NCBI RefSeq assembly: GCF_023015865.1
Contig: NZ_JALKBC010000003.1
Coordinates: 372,001-436,000, forward strand
Source of the DNA: Arenibacter sp. F26102
GTDB lineage: Bacteria > Bacteroidota > Bacteroidia > Flavobacteriales > Flavobacteriaceae
DNA: 64,000 nt
Reading direction: 5' to 3'
A program made the translations under genes and the position numbers. The notes beneath the pieces were generated by a model. That model was not told the DNA's origin. It ran no database searches and saw only the letters and a list, made by a program, of their open reading frames with translations. Of the stretch, positions 32,933 through 43,002 are shown piece after piece (within the stretch, counting starts at the first letter, position 1; each line of letters starts with the position of its first letter).

Positions 32933-35900
32933 TTAATTTCCATCTGTACTAATGGAGGAATTACTTTGGGCTTCTTTGGCCTTAATTATGGATGACTCTT
33001 GTTTGGCTTGGGCCACAATAGTTGGAAAATCACCAAAATTGGCAATAACGCTATCCAAAATATAGGTTGCTTGGAATGCATCTCCCAAGGCGTAGAAATT
33101 TTTGGCCATAACGATCAATCCCCTTGCGCTCCATTCCTTATATCCGGCATAATCCTTTGCCAATTTTTGAACTGAAGCATTGGATGCCTCGTAATTTTGG
33201 GCCTTATTCTTAAAATAGGCATCATAATAAAGTGCTTCTGCCGCCAAATCTCCCGTAGCAATCTTCAACACTTCCGCATACGCCTTTTCCGCCCTGTTTT
33301 CATCATTGGTCTTAATGGACGATCTTGCTATCATTATTTGCGCATCACTTTTTATACGGTTGTCTATTTTGGAATTAGACAACACTTTTCCGGCATACGC
33401 AATGGTCTTGCCATAGTCTGACTGCTCATAATAGCCTTTCATTAAATTGGACTGGGCAAAAGTGATGTTCTGCTGAATTTCAGCCTTGGACTCCAATTGT
33501 TCCAAATAAGGAATGGCAGTAACATAATCATTCTTGCCTACATAAATCTCACACACCCTTGTAAGGGCCTGTTCGGCATATTCATTGATTCCTCTACTTG
33601 CTACATTTTTAAAATAGGGCAAGGCTTTATCCTTTTGGCCCTTTCCAAAATACAATTGTGCCAAATTAAAATTGGCCTTCAATGTATTTAAACCGTTTGG
33701 AAATTGTTTAATATAGGTTTCATAACCCTTAATGGCAGCATCCTGGTTACCTTCTATATATTGTTTGTCCGCAGATTCAAAAGTGGCATTGTCCAATTCG
33801 GTATCCGTCACCTCCACAAAGTCAAGCCCTTTTACCCACTGGGCATATTCATTTACCCTTCCTAAATCCACATAAATAAGTTTAGCGGTAGTTACGGCCT
33901 GAAGCGCTTCCTGTGTATTGGGATGGTCCCTGACAACCGTTTTAAACTTGGACAAAGCCTGTTCGTTTCTATTGGCATTATAATGCACCAACCCCTGACG
34001 TAACATAGCTTGCGGTACCAAAGAACTTCCTCTGTAATCCCCTATCAATTGATCGTAAAGTTGCAACCCTCTTTCCGTGTTATTGGCTCTCACATAGGAA
34101 TTGGCCAACTCAAACAGAGCATCATCCTTAAGGGTCGAGTTGGGATATCTGGATACAAAATTGGAAAGTTCCTCAATCTTCGTGGCACTCCTGTCCACAA
34201 ATCCATAGCTTAATGCTTTTTGGTATGCGGCATAGTCACTCTCCGGTATATTCCTGGCTATTGCCTTATTATAAGTTTCTATAGCAGGCCAATACTTACT
34301 GCTAACAAAATAACTATCCCCTAAACGCAGGTAGGTATCATTCAATTTTACCCCATCGTTGCTGGTCTCCGCATAACTGGAAAATGCTGCTATGGCATTG
34401 GAATAATTTCTTAACTTGAAATAGGTATATGCCAAATTATAATCTAAATCCTTGTATTCAGGGGTAGATTTGGCACTTGGAATGGATTTAAATTGAAGGT
34501 ATCCCGCCAAGGCATCATCAAAATGATTCATATTATAGTCAGATTCGGCCTTCCAGTAGCTTGACCTGGCCTTGAAGTATTGGTCTTCCGCATTGTCCAA
34601 AGATTTTTTGAATACGACGGAAGCTTGCTCAAAGTTCAGCTCCAAAAATAATTCCACTCCCCTATAAAACGCCACCTTTTGATACGTAGCCTTACTGGCA
34701 AAATTTTTGTTTTTTTCCAAAAGGTCCATCGCCCCGGCAAAATTCTTTGAGGTAATATAAGAATCTACCAACAGCTCCTGCATTTCTGCTTTATGGGCAT
34801 CATTGGGATATTTTTCCAGATAAGTAGTTAAAACTTTTGGAACGGGCTCATAAGCATTCCCAATTTCATAGCTCAATCGGGCATAATTTAGGTAGGCATC
34901 CTTTTGAATTTCAGGGTTAAAATCCATTTGGGATGCATTTCTAAAGGCATTCAAAGCTTCCTGTTTCTTATCCAATTTTAGATAACATTCCGCCAAATGA
35001 TAATATGCATTTTGCGAAACATCATTACTCCCATCAATTATCTTATTGAATTGTTGTATCCCATTTGCATAGTCGCCTTGCATATAATAGGAATAGCCAA
35101 GCAGATAATAATCTGTATTGCTCCATTTTCCTCTTTTACCTTTGTATTCGTTTAAATAAGGTATGGCATTGGCGTATTGTTTTAGATTGAAATAACTCTC
35201 GCCAATAATTTTATTAAGCTCGGAGACCTCATAACGATCAGATTTTGGCAATTGTTTTTTTGCCAGGGCGATAGCCTCTTCAAACTTGCCCAATTTAAAA
35301 TTCATATCTGCCTGATAATAGGACAGTTTCTCTTCCAACAATTCTTGATCCGCTATCTGATCAAAACGTTGATTGGCCTGTGCATAATCGTCTTGTTGAT
35401 ATGCAATATATCCCAAGTAATATTTTGCTTGGGAACCATATGTGGGCGAGGTGGTGACCTGATTTAGATAACGCTCGGCATCTTTAGGTTTGTTGGATGA
35501 AAATAAGGCATATCCATTATTAAAATTGAAGCGTTCCTTATCCTTTCTGGACATGGAACTCTGATCTACCTTGGCATACCATTTTAAGGCATAGGGATAT
35601 TTACTGGTTTCAAAATAATAATCCGCCACATCCAGGTAGGCGGAATTGCGCTTGGTGGAGGTAGGGTACTTTTCTACAAAATCCTCCATTAACCTGTCGG
35701 CCCCCAACTGATTTAGGCGAATAGCCGCTGTAGCGGCATAATAAGCACTGTTGGCCTGGGTTTCTTCATCCCTGGTATTGTTTTTTACCTTGTCAAAGAT
35801 TGTCTGAGCTGCTTGATACTGTTTGTTGTTATACAAGGCCAAAGCTTCTTGGTAGTCCTTCTGGTCAAAAGTATAAATTTTAGATTCTTGGGCATTTGCA

Positions 35901-35953
35901 TAAAACAAAGACCCAAAAAAACACAGTATTACAGCGGTTTTTTTTCTTAGCAT
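32933..35953 (-). CDS. large exported TPR-repeat protein
   Basis: A 1006-residue protein with a signal peptide (ends FYANAQ) and at least fifteen tetratricopeptide-type helical repeats along its whole length, for example KYYLGYIAYQQDDYAQANQRF, here given only as YYLGYIAYQQDDYAQANQ, and YNLAYTYFKLRNYSNAIAAF. TPR solenoids mediate protein-protein contacts, here in the periplasm. It is the first gene of the operon with the outer-membrane barrel. A role in assembling or feeding that barrel, or in gliding or secretion, is possible but not shown. Confidence 0.88.
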   Translation of the reverse strand: MLRKKTAVILCFFGSLFYANAQESKIYTFDQKDYQEALALYNNKQYQAAQTIFDKVKNNTRDEETQANSAYYAATAAIRLNQLGADRLMEDFVEKYPTSTKRNSAYLDVADYYFETSKYPYALKWYAKVDQSSMSRKDKERFNFNNGYALFSSNKPKDAERYLNQVTTSPTYGSQAKYYLGYIAYQQDDYAQANQRFDQIADQELLEEKLSYYQADMNFKLGKFEEAIALAKKQLPKSDRYEVSELNKIIGESYFNLKQYANAIPYLNEYKGKRGKWSNTDYYLLGYSYYMQGDYANGIQQFNKIIDGSNDVSQNAYYHLAECYLKLDKKQEALNAFRNASQMDFNPEIQKDAYLNYARLSYEIGNAYEPVPKVLTTYLEKYPNDAHKAEMQELLVDSYITSKNFAGAMDLLEKNKNFASKATYQKVAFYRGVELFLELNFEQASVVFKKSLDNAEDQYFKARSSYWKAESDYNMNHFDDALAGYLQFKSIPSAKSTPEYKDLDYNLAYTYFKLRNYSNAIAAFSSYAETSNDGVKLNDTYLRLGDSYFVSSKYWPAIETYNKAIARNIPESDYAAYQKALSYGFVDRSATKIEELSNFVSRYPNSTLKDDALFELANSYVRANNTERGLQLYDQLIGDYRGSSLVPQAMLRQGLVHYNANRNEQALSKFKTVVRDHPNTQEALQAVTTAKLIYVDLGRVNEYAQWVKGLDFVEVTDTELDNATFESADKQYIEGNQDAAIKGYETYIKQFPNGLNTLKANFNLAQLYFGKGQKDKALPYFKNVASRGINEYAEQALTRVCEIYVGKNDYVTAIPYLEQLESKAEIQQNITFAQSNLMKGYYEQSDYGKTIAYAGKVLSNSKIDNRIKSDAQIMIARSSIKTNDENRAEKAYAEVLKIATGDLAAEALYYDAYFKNKAQNYEASNASVQKLAKDYAGYKEWSARGLIVMAKNFYALGDAFQATYILDSVIANFGDFPTIVAQAKQESSIIKAKEAQSNSSISTDGN

Positions 35954-36100
35954 AATGTTCTCTAGAAGTTAAGAATTACCGTAATTAAATTATATAACGA
36001 TAAATATTGTCCTCAAGTATATGATAAAGAAAAAGATTTTTTAAGAAGATTTGATTTATTTCCATAGGAACTTATTACATTTATATCAACATTAAAAACT

Positions 36101-36784
36101 ATGAGCGAAAGCATATTGCAGCTGAAGGATGTAGCCGTATTTCAGGGAGAAAATTTAGTATTGAACGATATAAGCCTCGAAATAAAAAAAGGAGAGTTCG
36201 TGTACCTTATCGGGAAAACGGGCAGTGGAAAAAGTAGCTTTATGAAAACCTTATATGGCGACCTCCCGTTAAAACAGGGAACAGGCCACATTGTAGATTT
36301 CGACCTTACCACTTTAAAGGAAAAGGAGATTCCGTATTTGAGAAGAAAACTAGGCGTTGTTTTCCAGGATTTTAAATTATTACCTGACCGTAATGTCAAC
36401 AACAACCTTCTTTTTGTGCTAAAAGCAACTGGTTGGAAAGACCGTAGCGAAATGAACGCCAAGATCGAAGATGTCTTGGATAAGGTTGGCATGAAAACCA
36501 AAGGCTTTAAATTTCCCCATGAACTTTCTGGCGGGGAACAACAGCGTATTGCCATTGCACGAGCCCTGTTGAATGATCCTGATCTAATACTGGCGGACGA
36601 GCCTACAGGAAATCTAGACCCTCAGACGAGCGTAGAAGTTATGAAAGTGCTGCAGGACATCAACAAAACAGGAAGGACCATCCTTATGGCCACCCACGAC
36701 TACGCCCTTATTCTTAAATATCCATCAAAGACATTAAAGTGCGATGGCAATAAGGTTTTTGAAGTCATACAACGGGCAGTGTAA
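36101..36784 (+). CDS. ftsE: FtsE-like ABC transporter ATPase
   Basis: A 227-residue ATP-binding cassette: Walker [11 protein letters not shown]-loop [13 protein letters not shown], signature LSGGEQQRI, Walker [13 protein letters not shown] and the H-loop MATHDY. FQDFKLL(P/L)DR is characteristic of FtsE, the cell-division partner of FtsX that governs peptidoglycan hydrolases. No ftsX is adjacent here, which is usual in Bacteroidetes. It is transcribed alone from an AT-rich upstream region. A lipoprotein-release (LolD) type cassette is the alternative. Confidence 0.85.
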   Translation: MSESILQLKDVAVFQGENLVLNDISLEIKKGEFVYLIGKTGSGKSSFMKTLYGDLPLKQGTGHIVDFDLTTLKEKEIPYLRRKLGVVFQDFKLLPDRNVNNNLLFVLKATGWKDRSEMNAKIEDVLDKVGMKTKGFKFPHELSGGEQQRIAIARALLNDPDLILADEPTGNLDPQTSVEVMKVLQDINKTGRTILMATHDYALILKYPSKTLKCDGNKVFEVIQRAV

Positions 36785-37016
36785 ATATTAAAAAAGAAAA
36801 TCCCCTAGTCTAGCTAGACCCACCATATCCTTCATCAAGCTGACCTTAAACAACTGGCCACCTTATTGGCTTAACTAGTTGCGCATAAGCCATACTACAC
36901 CAATTTTATTACTTTATTTTCCAAATCCCGTTCGTTTCAGTTAAATCCAAAGTCGCTTCACCCACCATTTTGTCCACTTCACTTAATATCCACCTAAAAG
37001 TCACTAATACGCCCAT

Positions 37017-37024
37017 TATCTTTG
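37017..37024 (+). promoter_or_regulatory. -7 box of the small repeat protein gene
   Basis: TATCTTTG matches TAnnTTTG exactly, 44 bases before the start codon. No TTG is found at a suitable -33 distance. The 230 bases before it, back to ftsE, show nothing else. Confidence 0.55.
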
Positions 37025-37067
37025 TACCAGAAATAAAATGCAAATCAAAATATTAAAATTATATATC

Positions 37068-37550
37068 ATGAAAAACACAGCTTTACTATTAAGTACCATA
37101 CTAGTATCTCTTTCATTATTCTCATTTTCAGGGAAGGACAAATGTCTAAAATCTGATGACATTAACTGTTATATTGAATCCCACAACCCTTTTGCCGAAG
37201 GATTGCTTATGGATGAAGAAGTAAGAAATTTAAGCTTGGATCAAATTAACCTTATTGAAAATGAGGAAGAAATTAATTTAGGATTCAATACGGCAACCTA
37301 CCTCCCCATTGGATTCGATGCTTACGCTGGAATGGAATTGGACCTTGACAGTATTATTGTTGAGGAATTGGAGGAAGAAGTTGTTTTGGATTTTGATCCG
37401 GCAAAATATCTTCCCATTGGCTTTAATGCATATGACGGTATGGAACTGAACCTAAACGACATTGTAATAGAAGAAATGGAAGAGGAAATTAATCTTGGTT
37501 TTGAGGTTATGAACTATCTTCCTAAAGGATTTAACCCCTTCTCTAAATAA
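37068..37550 (+). CDS. small exported protein with three acidic repeats
   Basis: A 160-residue protein from the ATG at 37068 with a signal peptide (ALLLSTILVSLSLFSFS). The mature part has three imperfect repeats of about 36 residues: EEEINLGFNTATYLPIGFDA, EEEVVLDFDPAKYLPIGFNA and EEEINLGFEVMNYLPKGFNP. The consensus is an acidic run, a strand, then YLPxGF. The two linkers between them (YAGMELDLDSIIVEE, YDGMELNLNDIVIEE) are also repeats. I do not know its function; proteins of this pattern are common in Flavobacteriaceae as hypothetical exported proteins. It is transcribed alone with its own promoter and terminator. Confidence 0.82.
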   Translation: MKNTALLLSTILVSLSLFSFSGKDKCLKSDDINCYIESHNPFAEGLLMDEEVRNLSLDQINLIENEEEINLGFNTATYLPIGFDAYAGMELDLDSIIVEELEEEVVLDFDPAKYLPIGFNAYDGMELNLNDIVIEEMEEEINLGFEVMNYLPKGFNPFSK

Positions 37551-37577
37551 AGAACAGCTTAATAAATCGACTATATC

Positions 37578-37612
37578 TAAGCCCTTGGCATTTCCAAGGG
37601 CTTATTTTTTAT
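37578..37612 (+). terminator. terminator after the repeat protein
   Basis: TAAGCCCTTGG and CCAAGGGCTTA form a perfect 11-bp stem with a five-base loop and a following T run (TTTTTT). Confidence 0.9.
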
Positions 37613-37697
37613 AAGATTGTTAGATCAATCAAATTCCATATACGGAACTATGATAGAGATAAATAAAGAACTATATTTAAAAATTAACTAGGTTAAA

Positions 37698-38735
37698 ATG
37701 GATAGTCCAAAACAGGTAAAGCAGCTCGAAATAATAAAAATCGCCCTACTGATTGCCGTTTTAGTGACCCTTCCACTCACCATATCACTTTTCAGGTCAA
37801 CCGGTTTTAATAAAGAGATTTTTTCCAGTGAGTTGTTCGTAGATCTAGACTTAAAATTCTGGTTTTTCTTCCTTTTTTCGTGGTCTGCACTGCAGTTCAA
37901 TACTAATTTTATTTATCGCATCCCTAGAAAGAACCGCTTGGTGGATTGGGGATTGAGGCTCGTGGGCAATATTGGAATTCTAGTGGCCACTATTGCTATC
38001 CTAAATTTAGTATACCCTATTTTTATTGAAAAGGACGTTTCTAACAGGGAAGAGGATTTTCAAGATTTTATATTCATCGTTGTCCTCATCATCATACTTT
38101 TTATCTCCAGAATTTTAAGGCTAAAAATTATTCAGGGTGAAAGTATTCTGGAAAATGAACACTTAAAACAACAAAACCTACAAAATGAACTTTCTGCCCT
38201 AAAGAATCAAATCAACCCTCATTTTCTTTTCAACTCCCTAAATACACTCAATTCCCTTATACGAGACAATAAGGAGGCTACCATGTTTGTTAAAAAGCTT
38301 TCCTTTATGTACCGTTATATATTGCAAAGCGGGGATAGAGATCTGGTCTTTTTAAAAGAGGAACTTAAATTCCTGGAAAGCTATACCTATTTAATAAAAA
38401 CAAGATACAGGAACCGTTTTCAAATTGATATCGCCATTGACGAAAAATATCTTGACAGAAAAATCCCACCATTGGCATTACAGTTATTGGTAGAAAATGC
38501 GGTAAAACATAACGAGATTTCAGAAACACATCCATTAAAAGTTCAAATTTACTCACAGGGCGAATGCATTTATGTGGAAAACAAAGTACGTGCGCGGACT
38601 ACATTGGCAGAAGGTACCGGTACCGGACTTTTAAATCTGTACAAACGTTATTACATGATAAGAAAGCAGCAAATTATTGTTGATAAACAAAATGACATAT
38701 TCCGTGTAATGTTACCTTTGAACAAAATGACATGA
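37698..38735 (+). CDS. LytS/YehU-type sensor histidine kinase
   Basis: A 345-residue inner-membrane kinase. Four hydrophobic segments (about residues 13-33, 54-74, 88-113 and 121-140) are followed by a short coiled coil and the His_kinase domain with phospho-acceptor motif NQINPHFLFNSLNTLNSL. The ATPase part has LQLLVENAVKHN (N box) and GTGTGLLNL. There is no periplasmic sensor domain of any size, so the signal is likely sensed in the membrane. The stop overlaps the start of the response regulator by ATGA, making a two-gene unit. Confidence 0.92.
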   Translation: MDSPKQVKQLEIIKIALLIAVLVTLPLTISLFRSTGFNKEIFSSELFVDLDLKFWFFFLFSWSALQFNTNFIYRIPRKNRLVDWGLRLVGNIGILVATIAILNLVYPIFIEKDVSNREEDFQDFIFIVVLIIILFISRILRLKIIQGESILENEHLKQQNLQNELSALKNQINPHFLFNSLNTLNSLIRDNKEATMFVKKLSFMYRYILQSGDRDLVFLKEELKFLESYTYLIKTRYRNRFQIDIAIDEKYLDRKIPPLALQLLVENAVKHNEISETHPLKVQIYSQGECIYVENKVRARTTLAEGTGTGLLNLYKRYYMIRKQQIIVDKQNDIFRVMLPLNKMT

Positions 38736-39493
38736 AAGTAGTTATTGTAGAAGATGAATTGGCGGCAAGTGAAAATCTTGTCTATATGCTAAAAAACTTG
38801 GAGGATACCATTGAGGTATTGGCAGTTCTTGACTCGGTAAAAACCTCAGTCGATTATTTTTCCCGAAATCAGGGGGCCGACCTAGTTTTTATGGATATAC
38901 ACCTGGCCGATGGGTTGTCATTTGAAATTTTTGACGCCATTAAAATTGATGCTCCCATAATCTTTACTACCGCTTATGACCAATATGCCTTAAAAGCTTT
39001 CAAACTTAATAGCATCGATTATTTATTGAAACCCATAGATGAGGATGAGTTGGAAGAAAGTCTAATTCAATTTAAAGAGCAGAAAAAAGGTAAGGGCCTT
39101 ATTTCTAATCAAGTCGAGGGATTACTGCATTTATTAAAAGACCAGAAAAAAGGCTACAAATCAATGTATTTGGTCCATCACAGAGATGAATTGATACCAT
39201 TAAAGACAGACAAAATTGCCTACCTATATATTGATAATGGCATCGTTAAAGCGGTTACCAAGGATAAACAAACGTATATCATAGAACAAAAATTAGAAGA
39301 TATTGAAAATGACCTTGACCCTGACATTTTTTACCGCCTTAACCGCCAATTTATTGTTCAAAGAGATGCTATTTCTGGCATAAAGCAATATTTCAATGGA
39401 AAACTTATCGTAAACGTAATGCCAGTGCATGGAGAGCGAGTAGTAGTCAGCAAGGCCAAAGCCGCCGAATTTAAAAACTGGATGAATAACTGA
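38732..39493 (+). CDS. LytTR-type response regulator
   Basis: A 253-residue regulator: receiver domain with acidic pair in IVEDE, phospho-acceptor Asp in LVFMDIHLADG (about 55), Thr in FTTAYDQYAL and Lys in YLLKPID, then a LytTR DNA-binding domain from about residue 145 (DELIPLKTDKIAYLYIDNG, FYRLNRQFIVQRDAI). It is the cognate partner of the kinase upstream, with a 4-base overlap. Target genes are not evident here. Confidence 0.93.
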   Translation: MKVVIVEDELAASENLVYMLKNLEDTIEVLAVLDSVKTSVDYFSRNQGADLVFMDIHLADGLSFEIFDAIKIDAPIIFTTAYDQYALKAFKLNSIDYLLKPIDEDELEESLIQFKEQKKGKGLISNQVEGLLHLLKDQKKGYKSMYLVHHRDELIPLKTDKIAYLYIDNGIVKAVTKDKQTYIIEQKLEDIENDLDPDIFYRLNRQFIVQRDAISGIKQYFNGKLIVNVMPVHGERVVVSKAKAAEFKNWMNN

Positions 39494-39681
39494 CCCGAAA
39501 GATAAAATGGCAATTATGACTCATTATTCGGACCCATTTACCCATTAAAGGCTTTAGATATCAACCTGGAGGATCGTAAAAAAAATCAATCCACCAGATA
39601 GCATCCAATTTCACAAAACTTACCCTTTAGGGTTGCCACTTTTACAACTATCCCAATAAGGTAATTCACCAAAAAAAACCT

Positions 39682-42600
39682 TTACTTGGTTCCTTCATTG
39701 TCAGCATTGGCGTCTCTTTGCAATACTACCGATTTAGACCCCGTTAACGGTTTAACATTGTTTTCCCCATTATCTGTATAACTGGCCGTAATCACCATTA
39801 CGGTAGCGCCCTTAGTAGGATTTGGAATTATGCTTCCCGCTGCAGGCAAGGATTTCTTTTTAACGGCCGTACTTGCTAGAGACTGGATATACAGACCTAT
39901 CTGTCTTGATTCATCCTTTGTCATGTTGGGATGTGCAGGCATGGTTACTTCTCCCCAAACACCACTACCTCCTGCAATAATTTTGCCCTGCAGATAGCTT
40001 AGCCCCTTTTTATCATTTTTATACTTTTCAGCGATATCGCGGTACATGGGTCCAACTGATTTTTCCTTTTCCTTATGGCAGGTTTTACAGTCCAATGCCA
40101 ATGTTAAGGCTTTTCCGGTAACGGCCGCCGAAACTTCTTGATGTCCCAAAGAAAGCGAGGCCTCATCCATGCCTTCCAGATAATCTATAGAAACAAAAAT
40201 ATTGTCCCCATCAATCACGGAACCATCTGGATCGGTCACGGAAACTTTATAGTTCAAAGCCACCCCTGGCATAAAAAAAGATGAATTTCCTCCATTGATT
40301 TCTATAGACACTTCCGGTCTGGAATTACCGGCCACTATGTTAAGCACTTGGCTTTTAGCCGAAGCCTCCTTGATATCCAAAACAGTGGCGGACATAATAT
40401 AATCCCCTACATTTTCATAGGTGTAGGTAATATCTGGGGTAGTAGTTTCCTTGGTTTCACCATTCCCAAAATCCCACACATAGGTCATGTTATCCTGCTC
40501 CCTATCCCTTGCCTCTACTTTTGCAGTAATGGTCAAAGGAAGTTTTCCAGATGTTTTATCAACAGTAATATTTTCTATCAACGGAGGCCTATTGCCCGCA
40601 TTGTATTCTATATAACTCAAAGCAGAATCATCATTTTTAGAAAACCAACCGCTACCGTACTCCAATAGATACACCCTACCATCAGGACCAACTTCCATAT
40701 CTATAAGGTTATTTACATTAATATGATCCGCAAATGGTTCCATCTTATTGAATTCCCCATTGGGAAATAAGCTAACGGCCATCATCCAGCCACGTATCCA
40801 ATCATAAACCAACACTTTACCATCGTAATACTCTGGTAGGGCATTAGGACCATTATAGAGATCAGAATAATACACAGGTCCCGCCATAGCGTTTCTGCCT
40901 CCAGTACCTGTTTGCGGGAATTCCTGAGATGCTACATATGGATAAAAACCGTATGCCGGTATAGCCTTAGGAAGTTCCCTTAGCCCTGTATTATTTTTTG
41001 AATCGTTGATAGGCTTTTCGGGATCAAAGGCTTCACCACTTTCCCCGGTAGCATAATCATAGTCGCGATAGGGCTTATTGTCTGCAACGAATAACGGCCA
41101 ACCAAAATTTCCAGCTTCCCTGGCCTGATTCATTTCATCATAACCTCTGGGACCTCTAGTATCCAAACTATCTGCCCTAGCGTCTGGCCCCACATCTCCC
41201 CAATATACATAACCTCTTTTGGGATCTACCGAAATCCTATATGGATTACGATGACCCATAGTAAATATTTCAGGTCTGGTCTTGGCAGTTCCTTCAGGGA
41301 ATAAATTACCTTCAGGAATACTATAACTTCCATGCTCTTTTACCTTAATCCGCAATATTTTTCCTCTCAGATCATTGGTATTTCCAGAAGATCGACGGGC
41401 ATCGTATTGTTCTTTTCCTGGTAAGTCGTTTAAAGGAGCAAAACCACTATTCACGTATTTCACCCCTTTTTCACTGAATGGAGTGGAATTATCCCCTGTA
41501 GACAAATACAACATGTTATCAGGACCAAAAGCTATGGACCCACCTGTATGGCAACATATTTCACGCTGACTATCCACCTCAAGAATGATTTGTTCGGTAG
41601 TGGTATCCAAAACATCGTTCTCAAATTTAAACCTGGACAAACGGTTCACCCACTTATCGCCTGTTGGACTGTAGTACAAATAAATCCAATGGTTGGCCTC
41701 AAAATCTGGATCTTTCTGTAAGCCCATTAGTCCTTCCTCCGCATTTGCATTTGCACTCAATGTTTTGTTATAAACATCCAAAAATCCCACCTGGGACAAT
41801 TCTTTTGTAGCTGCTTTGTACAACATTATCTCGCCCCTTCGTTGGGAGATCAAAATATCATTATTGGGTAAAACGGCCATTTCCGTAGGCTCAAAAAAGT
41901 CGCCATATTTCAAAGAAACTTTGGTAAAGCGATCGGTATCCGGAGGAATCTGAGTAGTAACCTTTGTATAATCCAGGATTTCATTCTTCCCTATGGCATA
42001 TTGAATACCTCCCAATAGATGTTTTAAATACAACTCTTCGGAAAAACTTTCCTCAGTGTGGCCCAAGGCGGTATAAAAGGAACGACCGCCGTCGTATTCG
42101 TGATACCAGCTCATAGGGTGATGATCTCCGTTAATACCCCCTTCATAGCTCTTTTCGTCAACGGTCATCAAAACCTTTACCTCAGGGTTTATTTTCTTAA
42201 AATTATAGAGTTCATCACTACGGTGCCAGATAGAATCGGTAAACATGCTGGTAGCACCAAAAGTGTTGTCCTTAATAATAAAATCCGCAGCCGGTGTACC
42301 TGCAGGATGACTGGCAAAGTAGGCCCCTACCAATCTTCCATACCAATTCCAATCATATTCGGTATCAGTTGCGGCATGTACCCCAACAAAACCTCCACCT
42401 GCCTGAATATACCTTTCAAAAGCGGCCTCTTGTTTGGCATCCAATATATTGCCTGTGGTACTCAAAAATACTATTGAAGAATATTTTTTTAAGTCGTCAT
42501 CATTAAAGACATCGGCATTTTTCGTCGTATCTACACCAATATTGTTTTCCTTTCCCAACTTTTGAATTGCTTCCAATCCTTTGGGTATGGAAGCATGCTT

Positions 42601-42720
42601 AAAGCCCATAGTCTTAGAAAAGACCAAAATTCGGGGTTCGCCTTCCCTTTTTTTGCTATCACAAGAATTCAAGAATATTATAAAAACGCCAAGGACAAGG
42701 GCAATGTAATTTTTCATCAA
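39682..42720 (-). CDS. four-domain lipoprotein: ThuA, sugar dehydrogenase, PKD, cytochrome c
   Basis: A 1012-residue lipoprotein (lipobox LNSC). Domains in order: ThuA-like (about 30-245; ILVFSKTMGFKH, GGGFVGVHAATD, GHTEES), a glucose/sorbosone-dehydrogenase-like beta-propeller (about 260-690; EPTEMAVLPNNDILISQRRG, YLSTGDNS, FTMGHRNPYRIS), a PKD domain (about 705-790; YVWDFGNGE) and a class I cytochrome c (about 860-950) with haem motif CKTCH near residue 877 and a likely axial Met in VTMPAHP. It would oxidise a sugar and pass electrons to the attached haem in the periplasm. ThuA domains belong to trehalose/3-keto-sugar metabolism. It stands alone; the substrate is unknown. Confidence 0.9.
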   Translation of the reverse strand: MMKNYIALVLGVFIIFLNSCDSKKREGEPRILVFSKTMGFKHASIPKGLEAIQKLGKENNIGVDTTKNADVFNDDDLKKYSSIVFLSTTGNILDAKQEAAFERYIQAGGGFVGVHAATDTEYDWNWYGRLVGAYFASHPAGTPAADFIIKDNTFGATSMFTDSIWHRSDELYNFKKINPEVKVLMTVDEKSYEGGINGDHHPMSWYHEYDGGRSFYTALGHTEESFSEELYLKHLLGGIQYAIGKNEILDYTKVTTQIPPDTDRFTKVSLKYGDFFEPTEMAVLPNNDILISQRRGEIMLYKAATKELSQVGFLDVYNKTLSANANAEEGLMGLQKDPDFEANHWIYLYYSPTGDKWVNRLSRFKFENDVLDTTTEQIILEVDSQREICCHTGGSIAFGPDNMLYLSTGDNSTPFSEKGVKYVNSGFAPLNDLPGKEQYDARRSSGNTNDLRGKILRIKVKEHGSYSIPEGNLFPEGTAKTRPEIFTMGHRNPYRISVDPKRGYVYWGDVGPDARADSLDTRGPRGYDEMNQAREAGNFGWPLFVADNKPYRDYDYATGESGEAFDPEKPINDSKNNTGLRELPKAIPAYGFYPYVASQEFPQTGTGGRNAMAGPVYYSDLYNGPNALPEYYDGKVLVYDWIRGWMMAVSLFPNGEFNKMEPFADHINVNNLIDMEVGPDGRVYLLEYGSGWFSKNDDSALSYIEYNAGNRPPLIENITVDKTSGKLPLTITAKVEARDREQDNMTYVWDFGNGETKETTTPDITYTYENVGDYIMSATVLDIKEASAKSQVLNIVAGNSRPEVSIEINGGNSSFFMPGVALNYKVSVTDPDGSVIDGDNIFVSIDYLEGMDEASLSLGHQEVSAAVTGKALTLALDCKTCHKEKEKSVGPMYRDIAEKYKNDKKGLSYLQGKIIAGGSGVWGEVTMPAHPNMTKDESRQIGLYIQSLASTAVKKKSLPAAGSIIPNPTKGATVMVITASYTDNGENNVKPLTGSKSVVLQRDANADNEGTK

Positions 42721-43002
42721 TAAGTTATTAAAATGATTATTTGGATCTAACGGAGAAGCTTAAATTATACATAACAGGATTAGAAGTCGAAATATAAAAA
42801 GGACATAGCTCTTTTTTTAAATAATAAACAATTGGTCATGCCCTAATTTTTGAATTTCTCAAATATAGCATTTATTTAATATTATTGCATCTACACTTTT
42901 AATTATTGAAATGATTTCATTTTCCCCATTCCCAATATCACTTTCAAAACTCCTCCCCTCCACAAAAATTATTTTATACCTTTAAGCAACCAACTAAGGC
43001 CA
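42721..43002. other. AT-rich intergenic region
   Basis: 282 bases between divergent genes. The only promoter-like element is a partial -7 box (TACCTTTA near 42975) ahead of the membrane-Nudix gene. No hairpin or operator repeat is apparent. Confidence 0.4.

Noticed and set aside
42058-42477. 139-codon open frame opposite the ThuA domain
   Set aside because: The minus-strand protein is clearly real there; this frame has no recognisable features.
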